Origin: Acidovorax sp. 69
GTDB lineage: Bacteria; Pseudomonadota; Gammaproteobacteria; Burkholderiales; Burkholderiaceae_C
Length of the DNA: 64,000 nucleotides
NCBI RefSeq assembly: GCF_002797445.1
Contig: NZ_PGEP01000001.1
Location: 3,410,501-3,474,500, forward strand
Reading direction: 5' to 3'
A model generated the notes under the pieces. That model was not told where the DNA came from, did not search any database, and saw only the letters and a list, made by a program, of their open reading frames with translations. Positions 17,033-26,362 of this stretch are shown one piece after another. How positions within the stretch are numbered: position 1 is the stretch's first letter; the number at the start of each line of letters is the position of its first letter. Position numbers and translations under genes: made by a program.

Positions 17033-17992
17033 TCAGATCATTCCGGACTTGGCCATCGTGGCGCGCATGCTGGCGAATTCGGCATCCACGAAGTTGGCAA
17101 ACTCGTCGCCCGCCATCCATGCGGGTGTCCAGCCGTTCTTTTCCATGGCGTCCTGCCACGCTTTGCTCTTGAAGGTCTTGGCCAGTGCATCGACCAGGGC
17201 CTTGCGCTGCTCGGCCGTGATGCCGGGGGCGCCATACACGCCGCGCCAGTTGCCAATTTCCACGTTGATGCCCTGCTCCTTGAGCGTGGGCACGTTCACG
17301 CCCTTGAGACGTGTGCCCGAGGTCACGCCCACCGCACGCATCTTGCCCGCCGAGATGTATTCAGCAAACTCGCTGTAGCCGCTGCCGCCCACGGTGACAT
17401 TGCCACCCAGAATGGCTGCCGTGGCCTCACCGCCCCCACGGAAGGCCACGTAGTTGATCTTGGCGGGGTCCACGCCCACTTCGCGGGCGATCATGGCCGC
17501 AGCAATGTGTTCGGTAGAACCGCGCGAGCCGCCGCCCCACTTCACGCTGCCAGGGTCCTTCTTGAGCTGCTCGACCACGTCCTTCATGGTCTTGAAAGGC
17601 GAGTTGGCGGGCAGCACAAACACGTTGTATTCACTGGTCAGGCGCGCCAGGGGCGTGACCTTGTCCAGGCCCACCGGAGGCTTGCCGGTGATGATGCCAC
17701 CCAGCATCACGGCGCCCATCACCATCATCGCGTTCGCATCGCCCTTGCTGGCATTGACGAACTGGGCCAGGCCGATCGCACCGGCAGCACCGCCCTTGTT
17801 GTCATAAGACACCGACGATGCGGCACCGGCATCCTGCATCGCCTTGCCCAGCGCGCGGCCGGTGGAATCCCAGCCCCCACCCGGGTTGGCAGGAATCATC
17901 ATCTTGACGGCGGTTGCCGTCTGGGCCGAGACGGGCAACACACCTGCGGCAGCCATGGCTGCCAGTGATTTCAGAAAGGTATCGCGACGCAT
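17033..17992 (-). CDS. tctC: Tripartite tricarboxylate transporter substrate-binding protein TctC
   Basis: 319 residues from the ATG at 17992 (AGGAG upstream). An N-terminal signal peptide ends near PVSAQT, followed by the Bug/TctC fold: IPANPGGGWDSTGRALGKAM at the ligand loop, YDNKGGAAGAIGLAQF, and GGGSRGSTEHIAAAMIA. The PGGGWD loop is characteristic of the TctC branch that binds citrate-like tricarboxylates, and the divergent tctDE genes reinforce this. It is the first gene of tctCBA and likely the most expressed. Ninety bases separate it from tctB. Confidence 0.92.
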   Translation of the reverse strand: MRRDTFLKSLAAMAAAGVLPVSAQTATAVKMMIPANPGGGWDSTGRALGKAMQDAGAASSVSYDNKGGAAGAIGLAQFVNASKGDANAMMVMGAVMLGGIITGKPPVGLDKVTPLARLTSEYNVFVLPANSPFKTMKDVVEQLKKDPGSVKWGGGSRGSTEHIAAAMIAREVGVDPAKINYVAFRGGGEATAAILGGNVTVGGSGYSEFAEYISAGKMRAVGVTSGTRLKGVNVPTLKEQGINVEIGNWRGVYGAPGITAEQRKALVDALAKTFKSKAWQDAMEKNGWTPAWMAGDEFANFVDAEFASMRATMAKSGMI

Positions 17993-18176
17993 GGAGTCTC
18001 CTGATAGGTTTGCGAACTGTTCGATGATGCGCGCGCTGCCTGTCAAACGGCTGTCCTCAGACTCAGGGAAAACACTAGCATCTGCAGCCCCCTGAGTCGC
18101 TGCGCGTCTTGAACCGCAGCAAACGGCGAGCGGCCCTGCGGCAGGCCGTGCAGCGCGCAGACCGCCCCGGAGTGAT

Positions 18177-18872
18177 ATGGTCCCGCGCATGCAATTGCTC
18201 CTCGTAGAAGACGATCCCACCATGCAGGCCACCTTGCACCGTGCGCTGACACGCAGGGGCATGGAAGTCACCGCCGTGGGCGACGGGCGCGCGGCCCTGA
18301 ATCAGTGGACCGCACTGCAACCCGATGCGGTGATCCTGGACCTGACCCTGCCCGGCCTCGATGGCCTGCAGGTGTTGCAGCAGGCGCGCAGCCGGGGCCT
18401 GCGCACCCCCGTGCTGATCCTGACGGCACGGGGCACCGTGGGTGACCGCGTGATGGGACTGAACGCAGGTGCCGACGACTACCTGCCCAAGCCCTTCGAC
18501 CTGGACGAGCTGGAGGCACGCCTGCGCGCGCTGGTGCGCCGCAGCGCAGACCCCACCGTGCCCCCCATGGCCCCCAGCACCGTCCAGATCGGTGCCATCC
18601 GCTACGACAAGGACAGCGGCGCGCTGTACCTGAACGGTGAGGTGATGGAGCTGACCCCCCGCGAGCTGGCGCTGATGCACGCGCTGCTTGCGCAGCCGGG
18701 CCATGCCGTGACCAAGGAGCGGCTGTATGAGCTGGTGTTCCCGGGCCAGCTCGACGTGCAATACGAAGCCATCGAGGTGGTGGTGTACCGGCTGCGCAAG
18801 AAGCTGGTGGGCACCGGCCTCACATTGATGACCCTGCGCGGCCTGGGTTACCTGCTGCGGGCCGACGCATGA
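18177..18872 (+). CDS. tctD: Response regulator TctD (OmpR/PhoB family)
   Basis: Receiver domain (about 5-120; acidic pair EDD, phospho-acceptor Asp in VILDLTLPG, Lys in LPKPFDLDE) and a winged-helix DNA-binding domain (about 140-228, ending YRLRKKLVGTGLTLMTLRGLGYLL with the motif split here only for display). It should activate tctCBA when its tricarboxylate substrate is present. Two starts are possible: ATG 18177, with GGAG four bases before it, or ATG 18189, which gives the compact N-terminus MQLLLVEDD seen in relatives. It overlaps tctE by four bases. Confidence 0.9.
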   Translation: MVPRMQLLLVEDDPTMQATLHRALTRRGMEVTAVGDGRAALNQWTALQPDAVILDLTLPGLDGLQVLQQARSRGLRTPVLILTARGTVGDRVMGLNAGADDYLPKPFDLDELEARLRALVRRSADPTVPPMAPSTVQIGAIRYDKDSGALYLNGEVMELTPRELALMHALLAQPGHAVTKERLYELVFPGQLDVQYEAIEVVVYRLRKKLVGTGLTLMTLRGLGYLLRADA

Positions 18873-20308
18873 CACTGGGCACTGAACACCATCACTCGCT
18901 GCGGCGACGCCTGCTGCTGGGCATCCTGCTGCCCGTGGCGTTGTTCATCGGCTTCAACACCTGGAGCCTGTATCGCCAGACGCTGGCATCGCTCAACACG
19001 GCTTACGACCGCACCCTGCTGGCGTCCGCCAAGAGCATCAGCGAGCAGCTCGACGTGAAAGGCTTCGACGACGCAGCACAACTGCGCGCCATCGTGCCGT
19101 ATTCGGCACTGGAAGCGTTTGAGGCCGACAACCAGAGCCAGATGTTTTACCGTGTCTCGAACTTGAAGGGCGAAATCGTGTCGGGCTTTGAGGAACTGCC
19201 GGTCTGGCAGGGCCGCATTCCCGACCGGCCGCCCTACGCCGCTCTGGTGGACTTCTACGACGACCGCTTCCGCGACCGGGACGTGCGCGTTGCCGTGCTG
19301 CTGCAGCCCGTGGCCAGCTCCGAAGGGCGCGCCATGGCCGTGATCCAGGTGGCCGAAACCCTGGAGGTGCGTGAAACCCTGGCCCTGCAAATCCTGTGGA
19401 ACACACTGCTGCGCCAGGCACTGTTGATCGCTGTAGTGGCCTTCACGGTAGTGCTGGTGGTGCAGCGCGCGACCCAGCCTGTGCGCCAGCTCAGCCAGCA
19501 GCTGCAGGCGCGGCGCGAAGGCGACCTGAGCCCCATCGCAGCGCCCATGGCCCCGCGCGAGCTACAGCCGCTGGTGGACGCCACCAACGAGGTCATGCAG
19601 CGCCTACGGCACCTGCTGAGGCACCAAAAGCGATTTGTGCGCGATGCATCGCACCAGCTGCGCACCCCGCTGGCCGTGCTCAAGACCCAGGTGCAGTCCG
19701 CCTTGCACGGTGATGTGGAGCCCCGCCAGGCCCTGCACGAGATCAGCGACACCGTGGACCGCGCCACCCAGCTCGCCAACCAGATGCTCGCCCTGGCCAA
19801 GGTGGAACAGCTGCGTCAGCAAAGCGCCCCCCCCACCACGCGGCTTGACGAAGTGTTGCGTGCCGTGGCACTGGATATCTCTCCACTGATCGCGCAGCGG
19901 GACCTGGATTTCGGCATTCACACCGAGCCCGTGCTGGTGCAGTCGCACGAATGGATGCTGCGCGAACTGAGCCGCAACCTGCTGCACAACGCCGTGCGCC
20001 ACGCCCCCGTGGGCACCGAGCTGACCGTGGACCTGCGCAGCGACGGCAGGCATGTGGCGCTCACCATCAGCGACCATGGTCCTGGCATCGACGATGAACT
20101 CGCTGCCCGCCTGTTCCAGCCCTTCTCCGCCGGCGATGTGCGCACTGGCAGCGGCCTGGGCCTGGCCATTTGCCGTGAGATCGTGCAAGCACTGGAAGGC
20201 AGCATTGCCCTGACCAACCGGATGAAGGGCCACAAGGTGACGGGGCTGGACGCCATCGTTCGCTTGCCGCTGCCCGGGCTCAAGAACGAAAGCACGCCCC
20301 CCACATAG
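18869..20308 (+). CDS. tctE: Sensor histidine kinase TctE
   Basis: 479-residue inner-membrane kinase: TM1 about 10-30, a periplasmic sensing region of about 130 residues, TM2 near 173-197, a HAMP-like linker (TQPVRQLSQQLQARREGD), the dimerisation His in VRDASHQLRTPLAVLK, and an ATPase domain with the N box (ELSRNLLHNAVRHAP), G1 (DHGPGID) and G2 (GSGLGLAICREI). It is paired with TctD by the ATGA overlap. It probably senses external citrate-type acids and controls the divergent tctCBA operon. Confidence 0.92.
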   Translation: MTLGTEHHHSLRRRLLLGILLPVALFIGFNTWSLYRQTLASLNTAYDRTLLASAKSISEQLDVKGFDDAAQLRAIVPYSALEAFEADNQSQMFYRVSNLKGEIVSGFEELPVWQGRIPDRPPYAALVDFYDDRFRDRDVRVAVLLQPVASSEGRAMAVIQVAETLEVRETLALQILWNTLLRQALLIAVVAFTVVLVVQRATQPVRQLSQQLQARREGDLSPIAAPMAPRELQPLVDATNEVMQRLRHLLRHQKRFVRDASHQLRTPLAVLKTQVQSALHGDVEPRQALHEISDTVDRATQLANQMLALAKVEQLRQQSAPPTTRLDEVLRAVALDISPLIAQRDLDFGIHTEPVLVQSHEWMLRELSRNLLHNAVRHAPVGTELTVDLRSDGRHVALTISDHGPGIDDELAARLFQPFSAGDVRTGSGLGLAICREIVQALEGSIALTNRMKGHKVTGLDAIVRLPLPGLKNESTPPT

Positions 20309-20325
20309 GCGGCACAATCTCGCCC

Positions 20326-20757
20326 ATGAATACGTTGGAGACGATGCGACTGGACAAATGGCTCTGGTGTGCCCGCTTTTACAAGACCCGCAGCCTGGCC
20401 ACCGAAGAGATCGGCAAGGGGCGGGTCACCGTCAACGGCCAGTCGGCAAAGCCCGCACGCGACCTGCGCTGCGGCGACACCGTGGCACTGCGGCAGGGCC
20501 CCGTGGCGCGTACCGTGCAGGTCAAAGGACTGAGTGGAGCACGTGGCCCTGCGCCCGTTGCGCAGCAGCTGTACGAAGAAACTCCCGACAGCATCGCCGC
20601 ACGCGAAAAAGCAGCAGAACTACGCCGCCTGGCACCCGAACCCGCCGCCACGCTACAGGAAGGCAGACCCACTAAACGCGACCGGCGCGAGATCGACAAA
20701 GTAAATCAGCAAGGCAAGGAGTGGAACCAGCGCTGGAGCGCGTCTATTGACGAATAG
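20326..20757 (+). CDS. hslR: S4-domain ribosome rescue protein Hsp15 (HslR)
   Basis: 143 residues with an S4 RNA-binding domain at the N-terminus (RLDKWLWCARFYKTRSLATE, then GRVTVNGQSAKPAR and GDTVALRQG) and a basic C-terminal tail (GRPTKRDRREIDK). Hsp15 binds free 50S subunits carrying stalled peptidyl-tRNA and helps recycle them. Length and tail match the family. It starts 17 bp after tctE and may be partly cotranscribed, though functionally unrelated. No heat-shock promoter is evident upstream. Confidence 0.9.
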   Translation: MNTLETMRLDKWLWCARFYKTRSLATEEIGKGRVTVNGQSAKPARDLRCGDTVALRQGPVARTVQVKGLSGARGPAPVAQQLYEETPDSIAAREKAAELRRLAPEPAATLQEGRPTKRDRREIDKVNQQGKEWNQRWSASIDE

Positions 20758-20827
20758 CAGCATCCCCCAGTCGCACGGAAAACCTGTACGCATCAAAGCA
20801 ATACCTTGAACGCGATGAGACAGCCAA

Positions 20828-20862
20828 AGAAAAAACCCCAAGCACACAAGGCACTTGGGGTT
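20828..20862 (-). terminator. Rho-independent terminator of the tRNA-Ser transcript
   Basis: On the minus strand AACCCCAAG and CTTGGGGTT (20834-20842 and 20854-20862) form a 9-bp stem with an 11-base loop, followed by TTTTTTCTTT. It begins six bases past the tRNA 3' end. Confidence 0.88.
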
Positions 20863-20867
20863 AATCT

Positions 20868-20960
20868 TGGCGGAAACGGAGGGATTCGAACCCTCGATGA
20901 GGCTCTACACCCCATACTCCCTTAGCAGGGGAGCACCTTCGGCCACTCGGTCACGTTTCC
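20868..20960 (-). tRNA. tRNA-Ser (anticodon GCU)
   Basis: 93 bases including an encoded CCA. The acceptor stem GGAAACG/CGTTTCC, discriminator G, T-arm GAGGG-TTCGAAT-CCCTC, a long variable arm typical of serine tRNAs, and the anticodon stem CTCCC/GGGAG with loop CTGCTAA (anticodon GCT) are all present. It decodes AGC/AGU. It is followed by its own terminator and preceded by the decayed lysC. Confidence 0.96.
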
Positions 20961-21384
20961 AATCCAGCTATTATGCCTCAATTCGGAAGCGGCTTCGGCA
21001 GATTGGGCGGCTGGCTGGTCCGGTTCGAAAGCCTTGTGCAGACTACGCACAGCCCATTCCACATACTCTTCGTCGATCACGACTGATGTATTGATTTCAG
21101 CAGTGGAGATCATCTGGATGTTGATGCCCTCTTCGCTCAGCACCCGGAACATCTCGCTGGCCACGCCCACATGGCTTCTCAGGCCGATGCCGACGATGCT
21201 GTCACGTCATCCACGTCGGTATAGATCAGGCATCCGTGGGCCTTCATGGCCGCAGCTGCGACAACTGCCGAGGTGTCCGAACCGCCACCGCCGAGCGTGG
21301 TGATATTGCTGTCGTCGTCAATGCCGTGAAAGTCCGTGTCGATGACATCGACGTTCTGCCGTATTTGTGAGCGATCCATGCCAT
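20961..21384 (-). pseudogene. lysC: Aspartokinase (lysC) remnant with large internal deletions
   Basis: Three pieces of LysC survive in order. From the ATG at 21384: [13 protein letters not shown], compared with the usual MALIVHKYGGTSM. Then, in another frame, [20 protein letters not shown] with DTSAV and [10 protein letters not shown], equivalent to the centre of the kinase domain. Then, in a further frame, [18 protein letters not shown] to [12 protein letters not shown] and LHKAF, the last part of the C-terminal ACT domain. About 140 codons remain of roughly 420. GGTSM has become GRTSM, GRGGSD has become GGGGSD, and the last frame has no stop before the tRNA. Functional aspartokinase cannot be made from this locus. 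Confidence 0.85.
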
Positions 21385-21486
21385 TGGAATTTTTTTGGAA
21401 TGACGAGTCCATCGCCACGGCACAGTGGTTGAAGAACAGGGGGTTTTAACGCACAGCCGTTTTTCGTGCGGGTAGGAGACCAAAAC

Positions 21487-22437
21487 CTATCGACTGTACC
21501 AATCGAGCTTTGGCCCAGACCGCACAACAAAGCTGCGTCCGACCTTGATATGAATGTGATGGCCACGTGTGGTGCAGGCCGTGATCTGGTCCAGCAGCTC
21601 ATTGAGCTGCGCTGCGGATGGGGTGGTTTGGTGAATCATGCGCAGCCAGTGCCGTAACACATTGGCTTGCCGCGCTCGGCTGAGACTCTGCAAAAGACAG
21701 AGCTGCGGGGGGATGCCAACCATGGATAGATCCTGCTGCGCCAGCTCCTGCAACAGTTCGGCCGCCTGGGCTGCATTGGAGGCCGACCGAGCAAAGGTGT
21801 CGCGAAATGAAGGGAACGCAGCATCCAAAACGGGCAACAACTGCGCACGGATGCGATTGCGAGTAAAGCGCTCGTCGGTGTTGGTGGGGTCTTCCACCCA
21901 GGCCTGCCCCTGCGCTTGCAACCAGCGGCGCACGTCTGCCCCCGTCACACGCAGCAAGGGGCGGTGCCAGGCAAGGCCTGCGCGCACCCAGTGGGTGGGC
22001 ATTGCCGCCAGCCCTGCCACCCCAGCGCCGCGCGACAGTGCCAGCAGCAGGGTCTCGACCTGATCATCCGCGTGCTGCGCAATTGCTATCGATTGAATAG
22101 CAAACTGCGATTGATTGGCAAGCACTACCGCCTCAAATGCCTGATATCTGGCCTGCCGGGCTGCATCCTCAGGGCTCTGACCAGGGGCATGGCGGGCATC
22201 CAGCCTCCGTACCACTAACGGCACATTCAGCTCCTGGCACAGCAGGATGCAATGCTGCTCAAAACCGTCGGCCGCCCCCTGCAGGCCGTGGTGCACATGG
22301 ATGGCCTGCACCTGACCGGGCCAGCGCCGGGCACAGGCCAGCAGCAGTGCGGTGGAATCCGCCCCTCCACTCAGCCCTACGGCCAGCGGCAGCGCGGGCG
22401 CAAAGGACTGCACGGCAGCCTCGAAGGATTGGGTCAT
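21487..22437 (-). CDS. tilS: tRNA(Ile)-lysidine synthase
   Basis: 316 residues from the ATG at 22437. The N-terminal PP-loop ATPase has SGGADS at residues 23-28, HVHHGLQGAA, and AQHADDQVETLLL; after it come DPTNTDERFTRNRIR and a short TilS-specific middle domain. The enzyme attaches lysine to C34 of tRNA-Ile(CAU) so that it reads AUA, and is normally essential. It is shorter than the E. coli enzyme because the far C-terminal domain is reduced, as is common in betaproteobacteria. It was probably once followed by an intact lysC, whose remnant begins about 100 bp past its stop. Confidence 0.9.
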   Translation of the reverse strand: MTQSFEAAVQSFAPALPLAVGLSGGADSTALLLACARRWPGQVQAIHVHHGLQGAADGFEQHCILLCQELNVPLVVRRLDARHAPGQSPEDAARQARYQAFEAVVLANQSQFAIQSIAIAQHADDQVETLLLALSRGAGVAGLAAMPTHWVRAGLAWHRPLLRVTGADVRRWLQAQGQAWVEDPTNTDERFTRNRIRAQLLPVLDAAFPSFRDTFARSASNAAQAAELLQELAQQDLSMVGIPPQLCLLQSLSRARQANVLRHWLRMIHQTTPSAAQLNELLDQITACTTRGHHIHIKVGRSFVVRSGPKLDWYSR

Positions 22438-22562
22438 GCCAGCCGCCCCCGCCCACCAACCGGCAAGCAGCAAAAACAAGGCCATGGGCCGGAGGCAGTA
22501 TCGACAAAGTGGCAAGGCATGGGCGCCGATTATCACGGGCACCCGAGCCTACCGCGCTCCCG

Positions 22563-24412
22563 TCAACCGGCTGGCGCAGACAAACGCGCAGAAGCGTGCG
22601 ACGCGTCAGTAGAGAGGCGAAACGTGCCTACCACCTCCGACAAGCGCACCGACTGATCCTTGAGGCTCTGGGCTGCCGCTGCGCTTTCCTCCACCAGCGC
22701 AGCGTTCTGCTGAGTCATCTGGTCGAGCTGCGCCACCGCCTGGCCGACCTCATTGATGCTGGTGCTTTGCTCATTGGTGGACGCGGTGATCTCGGCCATG
22801 ATGTCAGTGACGCGCTGCACTGAGGTAACGATGTCGTTCATCGTAGTACCCGCATCGTGCACCAGGCGGGAGCCGTTCTCGACCTGCTCCACCGATGTAT
22901 TGATCAGTGTCTTGATCTCGCGCGCAGCCTCGGCACTGCGCTGCGCCAGGCTGCGCACCTCGCCGGCCACCACGGCAAAGCCCCTGCCCTGCTCTCCCGC
23001 ACGGGCGGCTTCCACCGCCGCGTTCAGCGCCAGGATGTTGGTCTGAAAAGCAATGCTATCGATAACGCCAATGATGTCGTTGATCTTGCGCGATGCGGCG
23101 TTGATCTGCTCCATAGTGGTCACGACATTACCCACCACCTGACCCCCATGCCGGGCCACATTGGACGCTTGCGCCACCAACTGGTTGGCCTGGCGGGCGG
23201 AGTCTGCGTTGTGCCGCACGGTTTCGGTAAGCTGCTGCATCGATGCCGATGTCTCCTGCAGGCTCGACGCCGTGAGTTCCGTGCGCCCGCTCAGGTCATG
23301 GTTTCCGGTAGCGATCTCTTCGGCCGCCACGCGCACCGACCCGCTGGCATCGCGGATCTGCGCCAACACACCCGAGAGCTTGCCCGCAAAGCTGTTGAAG
23401 CTGGCGGCGATCTGAGCCAACTCATCCTCACCCTGCGCATCGATACGGCGCGACAGGTCGCCATCTCCCGCTCCAATCTCATGCATGGCGTCGCGCACTT
23501 GCGTGAGCCGGCGCAGCCGCTGCGACAGGATGCCCGCCAGTACCACCAGCGCCACCAGCAACACCACAATGCCCGCGCCCAGCGACACCTGCAGCATGGT
23601 ACTGATGGCCTGGAGCGCCTCACCACGATCGAGCGCAATGGCCAGCAGCCAGGGCGTGCCCGTGACGGGCGCCACCGTGAGCAGCACGGCCCGGCCTTGC
23701 AGATCCAGTGCATTGAGGTCAGCGCGCTTGGCCATGTCAGCCAGTGCCACCGCTGTGAGCATGGGTGCCACATCCGTGGCGGGCTTCAACGCCAGCTTCA
23801 CCTCGGGGTGGGCAATGATGTTGCCGTCGCTGCCCACCAGAAAGGCATAACTCGACGGCGTGGGCTTGATGGTGGCTACGTTGGCAACCACTGCCGCTAG
23901 CGACACATCGCCAGCCATCACGGCCTTCACGGTGGCGCCCTCGCGCACCGCCTTGGCAAAGGTCACCACCAGCCCCGCCCCCCTGCATCGGAGTACGGTG
24001 CGGTCAACACTGAGGTATCCGTTACAGCGGCTTGTTTGTACCAGGGGCGTGCAGTCGGGTCGTAATCTGGCGGCAGATTCTGTTTTTCAGAAAACACCGT
24101 GCGCTTGTCGGCGTAGCCGAAATAGGTGGTGTGGAAGTTACCCGCCTTGGCCAACATGAACAGAGGCTTGGCGGCGTCGGCGTCATCCAGTGCAGCAGCA
24201 GCCGACTCGACCACCATGGCCTTGCCGCGCGCCCAGTCGCGCAGAGTCTCGATGTGGCTGTGTGCAAGGGCCTGCGATTGCGCCGTGAGGGATGCGTAGG
24301 CCTGGGATCGCGCCGTGAAGTAGTTGGCTACCGTGAGGGCCAGCAACCCCGCCACAAGGCAAGCTACTGACACCAGAAGGATCTGACCCTTGAGCGTCTT
24401 CAGAAGCGACAT
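22563..24412 (-). CDS. Methyl-accepting chemotaxis protein with Cache sensor, reading frame broken once
   Basis: Once one base is restored, about 616 residues: [15 protein letters not shown] starts a membrane helix (about 10-30), then a periplasmic Cache-type sensor ([20 protein letters not shown] and VTFAKAV), a second helix, HAMP ([15 protein letters not shown]) and the signalling domain with the hairpin tip [20 protein letters not shown] and [20 protein letters not shown]. The frame break lies in the G/C run at 23973-23983, just after TAPYSDAG, and the total length is 3n-1. It should feed CheA/CheW; the ligand is likely a small metabolite. No che genes are adjacent. Confidence 0.8.
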
Positions 24413-24517
24413 TGAGCACCCCTTGAACCGCCCGCAAGGACGGCATCGGGGCATGTTACATCCAGTATCAGTCTGCACACCAGCGGGAATTGGCGCTGGA
24501 CAATGAAGATTCGGCCA

Positions 24518-24546
24518 CAAAAACAACAACGGCCCCGAAGGGCCGT
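24518..24546 (-). terminator. Probable terminator downstream of accA
   Basis: On the minus strand ACGGCCC and GGGCCGT form a 7-bp stem (24529-24546) with a four-base loop, followed by the T-rich TGTTGTTTTTG. It starts 40 bp after the accA stop. Confidence 0.65.
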
Positions 24547-24585
24547 AGGCAGGCGCAGTGCGCAGCAACGGGACCACCCCGGCGC

Positions 24586-25563
24586 TCAGCGCGCGTCTGC
24601 CTTGGTATCGCTGAACCGGCCGTAGCTCTGCAGGCGGTCGTAGCGACGGTCCAACAGATCTTTGGTTTTGAGGTCAGCCACCTGCCGGAACGCATCCCCC
24701 AAGGCCCGCTTCAAAAAGGCGGCCATCTGCTTGTGGTCGCGGTGGGCACCGCCCACGGGCTCGCTCACGATCTTGTCGACCAGTCCCAGGGCCTTGAGGC
24801 GGTGCGCGGTGATACCCAAGGCGTCTGCGGCTTCCTGGGCCTTCTCGCTGGTCTTCCAGAGGATAGAGGCACAACCCTCGGGACTGATCACGGAGTAGAT
24901 GGCGTACTGCAGCATCACCACTTGGTCAGCCACACTGATGGCGAGCGCGCCGCCGGAGCCACCCTCACCAATGATGGTGGTGATGATGGGCACTTCCAGC
25001 TGCGCCATCTCAAAAATATTGCGGCCAATGGCCTCTGACTGGCCGCGCTCTTCGGCATCGATGCCGGGGTAGGCGCCGGGAGTGTCCACAAAGGTGAACA
25101 CCGGCAGCTTGAACTTCTCGGCCGTCTTCATGAGGCGCAGAGCCTTGCGGTAGCCCTCGGGCTTGCTCATGCCGAAATTGCGCATGGCGCGCTCTTTGGT
25201 GTCACGGCCCTTTTGGTGGCCCAGCACCATGCAGGGGTGGCCGTTAAAGCGCGCCAGACCGCCCACGATGGACAAGTCGTCTGAATAGTGGCGGTCGCCG
25301 TGCAACTCGACGAAGTCGGTGAAGATGTCGCGCACGTAGTCGAGCGTGTAAGGGCGCTCAGGGTGGCGGGCGATCTTGGTGATCTGCCAGGGCGACAACT
25401 CGCTGTAGATGTCCTTGGTGAGTTGCTGGCTTTTTTTGCTCAGCTGGTCGATCTCTTCCGAGATATCGACGGCACTCTCGGTCTGCACGTAGCGCAGTTC
25501 TTCGATTTTGGATTCGAGTTCGGCAATCGGCTGTTCGAAATCCAGAAAGGTCTTTTTCGCCAA
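24586..25563 (-). CDS. accA: Acetyl-CoA carboxylase carboxyltransferase subunit alpha (TTG start)
   Basis: 325 residues beginning [12 protein letters not shown], where the first codon is TTG at 25563 behind a strong AAGGAG; this gives the family's normal N-terminus, so longer readings are rejected. AccA and AccD form the carboxyltransferase that moves CO2 from biotin to acetyl-CoA, the first committed step of fatty acid synthesis. Marks seen are [36 protein letters not shown] and [15 protein letters not shown]. The weak start codon may help set subunit balance. It lies between alkA and the chemoreceptor on the same strand. Confidence 0.95.
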   Translation of the reverse strand: MAKKTFLDFEQPIAELESKIEELRYVQTESAVDISEEIDQLSKKSQQLTKDIYSELSPWQITKIARHPERPYTLDYVRDIFTDFVELHGDRHYSDDLSIVGGLARFNGHPCMVLGHQKGRDTKERAMRNFGMSKPEGYRKALRLMKTAEKFKLPVFTFVDTPGAYPGIDAEERGQSEAIGRNIFEMAQLEVPIITTIIGEGGSGGALAISVADQVVMLQYAIYSVISPEGCASILWKTSEKAQEAADALGITAHRLKALGLVDKIVSEPVGGAHRDHKQMAAFLKRALGDAFRQVADLKTKDLLDRRYDRLQSYGRFSDTKADAR

Positions 25564-25642
25564 CGTTTTTCTCCTTGGGTCGCACCCCGCAGGGCATGCC
25601 ACGAATGGCACACACTGTAACCGGCGCGCTTGCAAATTTGTG

Positions 25643-26314
25643 TCAATAGGCGACAGGCAGGGGATCCAGCGAGCGCCAAATATACCAAGTCGCCACGCTG
25701 CACCAGGGCTTCCAGGCCTCCGCCACCTCGCGGGCATCACTGCGGCTCACGGGGTCGCCAGAGAAATAATTCTGGCTGATACCGTTGATCAACCCCACAT
25801 CGTCCAGGGGCAAAACATTGGGCCGCATCAAATAGAAGATCAAAAACATCTCCGCCGTCCAGCGGCCAATGCCACGGATGGCGACCAGCTCGGCAATGAT
25901 GGCCTCATCGTCCATGGCGGCCCAGTCCTTGACGTGCAACTTGCCACCTTCAAAATGCATGGCCAAGTCCACCAGGTAGTCCACTTTGCGGGCTGACAGG
26001 CCTGCGGCACGCATGTCGTCGATCTTGAGCTTGAGCACGCTGGCGGGCTTCATGCTGCGAGGCAGGGCAGCAAAACGCTCCCACACGGTCTGCGCAGCTT
26101 TCACAGAGACCTGCTGTCCAACAATGCTGCGCGCGAGCGTGATAAATGCATCCCCCTTCGTTTGCAGCGCTGCATCGCCAAACTGGGGGATCAGGCGCTT
26201 CATCACCCGATCTTTTTTCATCAGGTGTTTGCAGGCCTCCGCCCAATAGTCGGGCGTAGCCAACACGAGCGGAGCGTCCAGCACATCAGACGCTATTTTT
26301 TTAGAAGCAGCCAC
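25643..26314 (-). CDS. alkA: DNA-3-methyladenine glycosylase II (AlkA/HhH-GPD family)
   Basis: About 223 residues of the HhH-GPD superfamily, which flips out and removes alkylated purines in base excision repair. Visible are [16 protein letters not shown], the helix-hairpin-helix [18 protein letters not shown], and the catalytic Asp in [11 protein letters not shown]. The GTG at 26314 has AGGA six bases upstream and is preferred; a TTG directly after the cysS stop at 26362 would add 16 residues. It lies directly downstream of cysS and upstream of accA, likely one transcript. Confidence 0.87.
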   Translation of the reverse strand: MAASKKIASDVLDAPLVLATPDYWAEACKHLMKKDRVMKRLIPQFGDAALQTKGDAFITLARSIVGQQVSVKAAQTVWERFAALPRSMKPASVLKLKIDDMRAAGLSARKVDYLVDLAMHFEGGKLHVKDWAAMDDEAIIAELVAIRGIGRWTAEMFLIFYLMRPNVLPLDDVGLINGISQNYFSGDPVSRSDAREVAEAWKPWCSVATWYIWRSLDPLPVAY

Positions 26315-26362
26315 CGGGCATCCTATCTGCCCTGGAGGCGTTTTCCATGTCAAACACAACAA

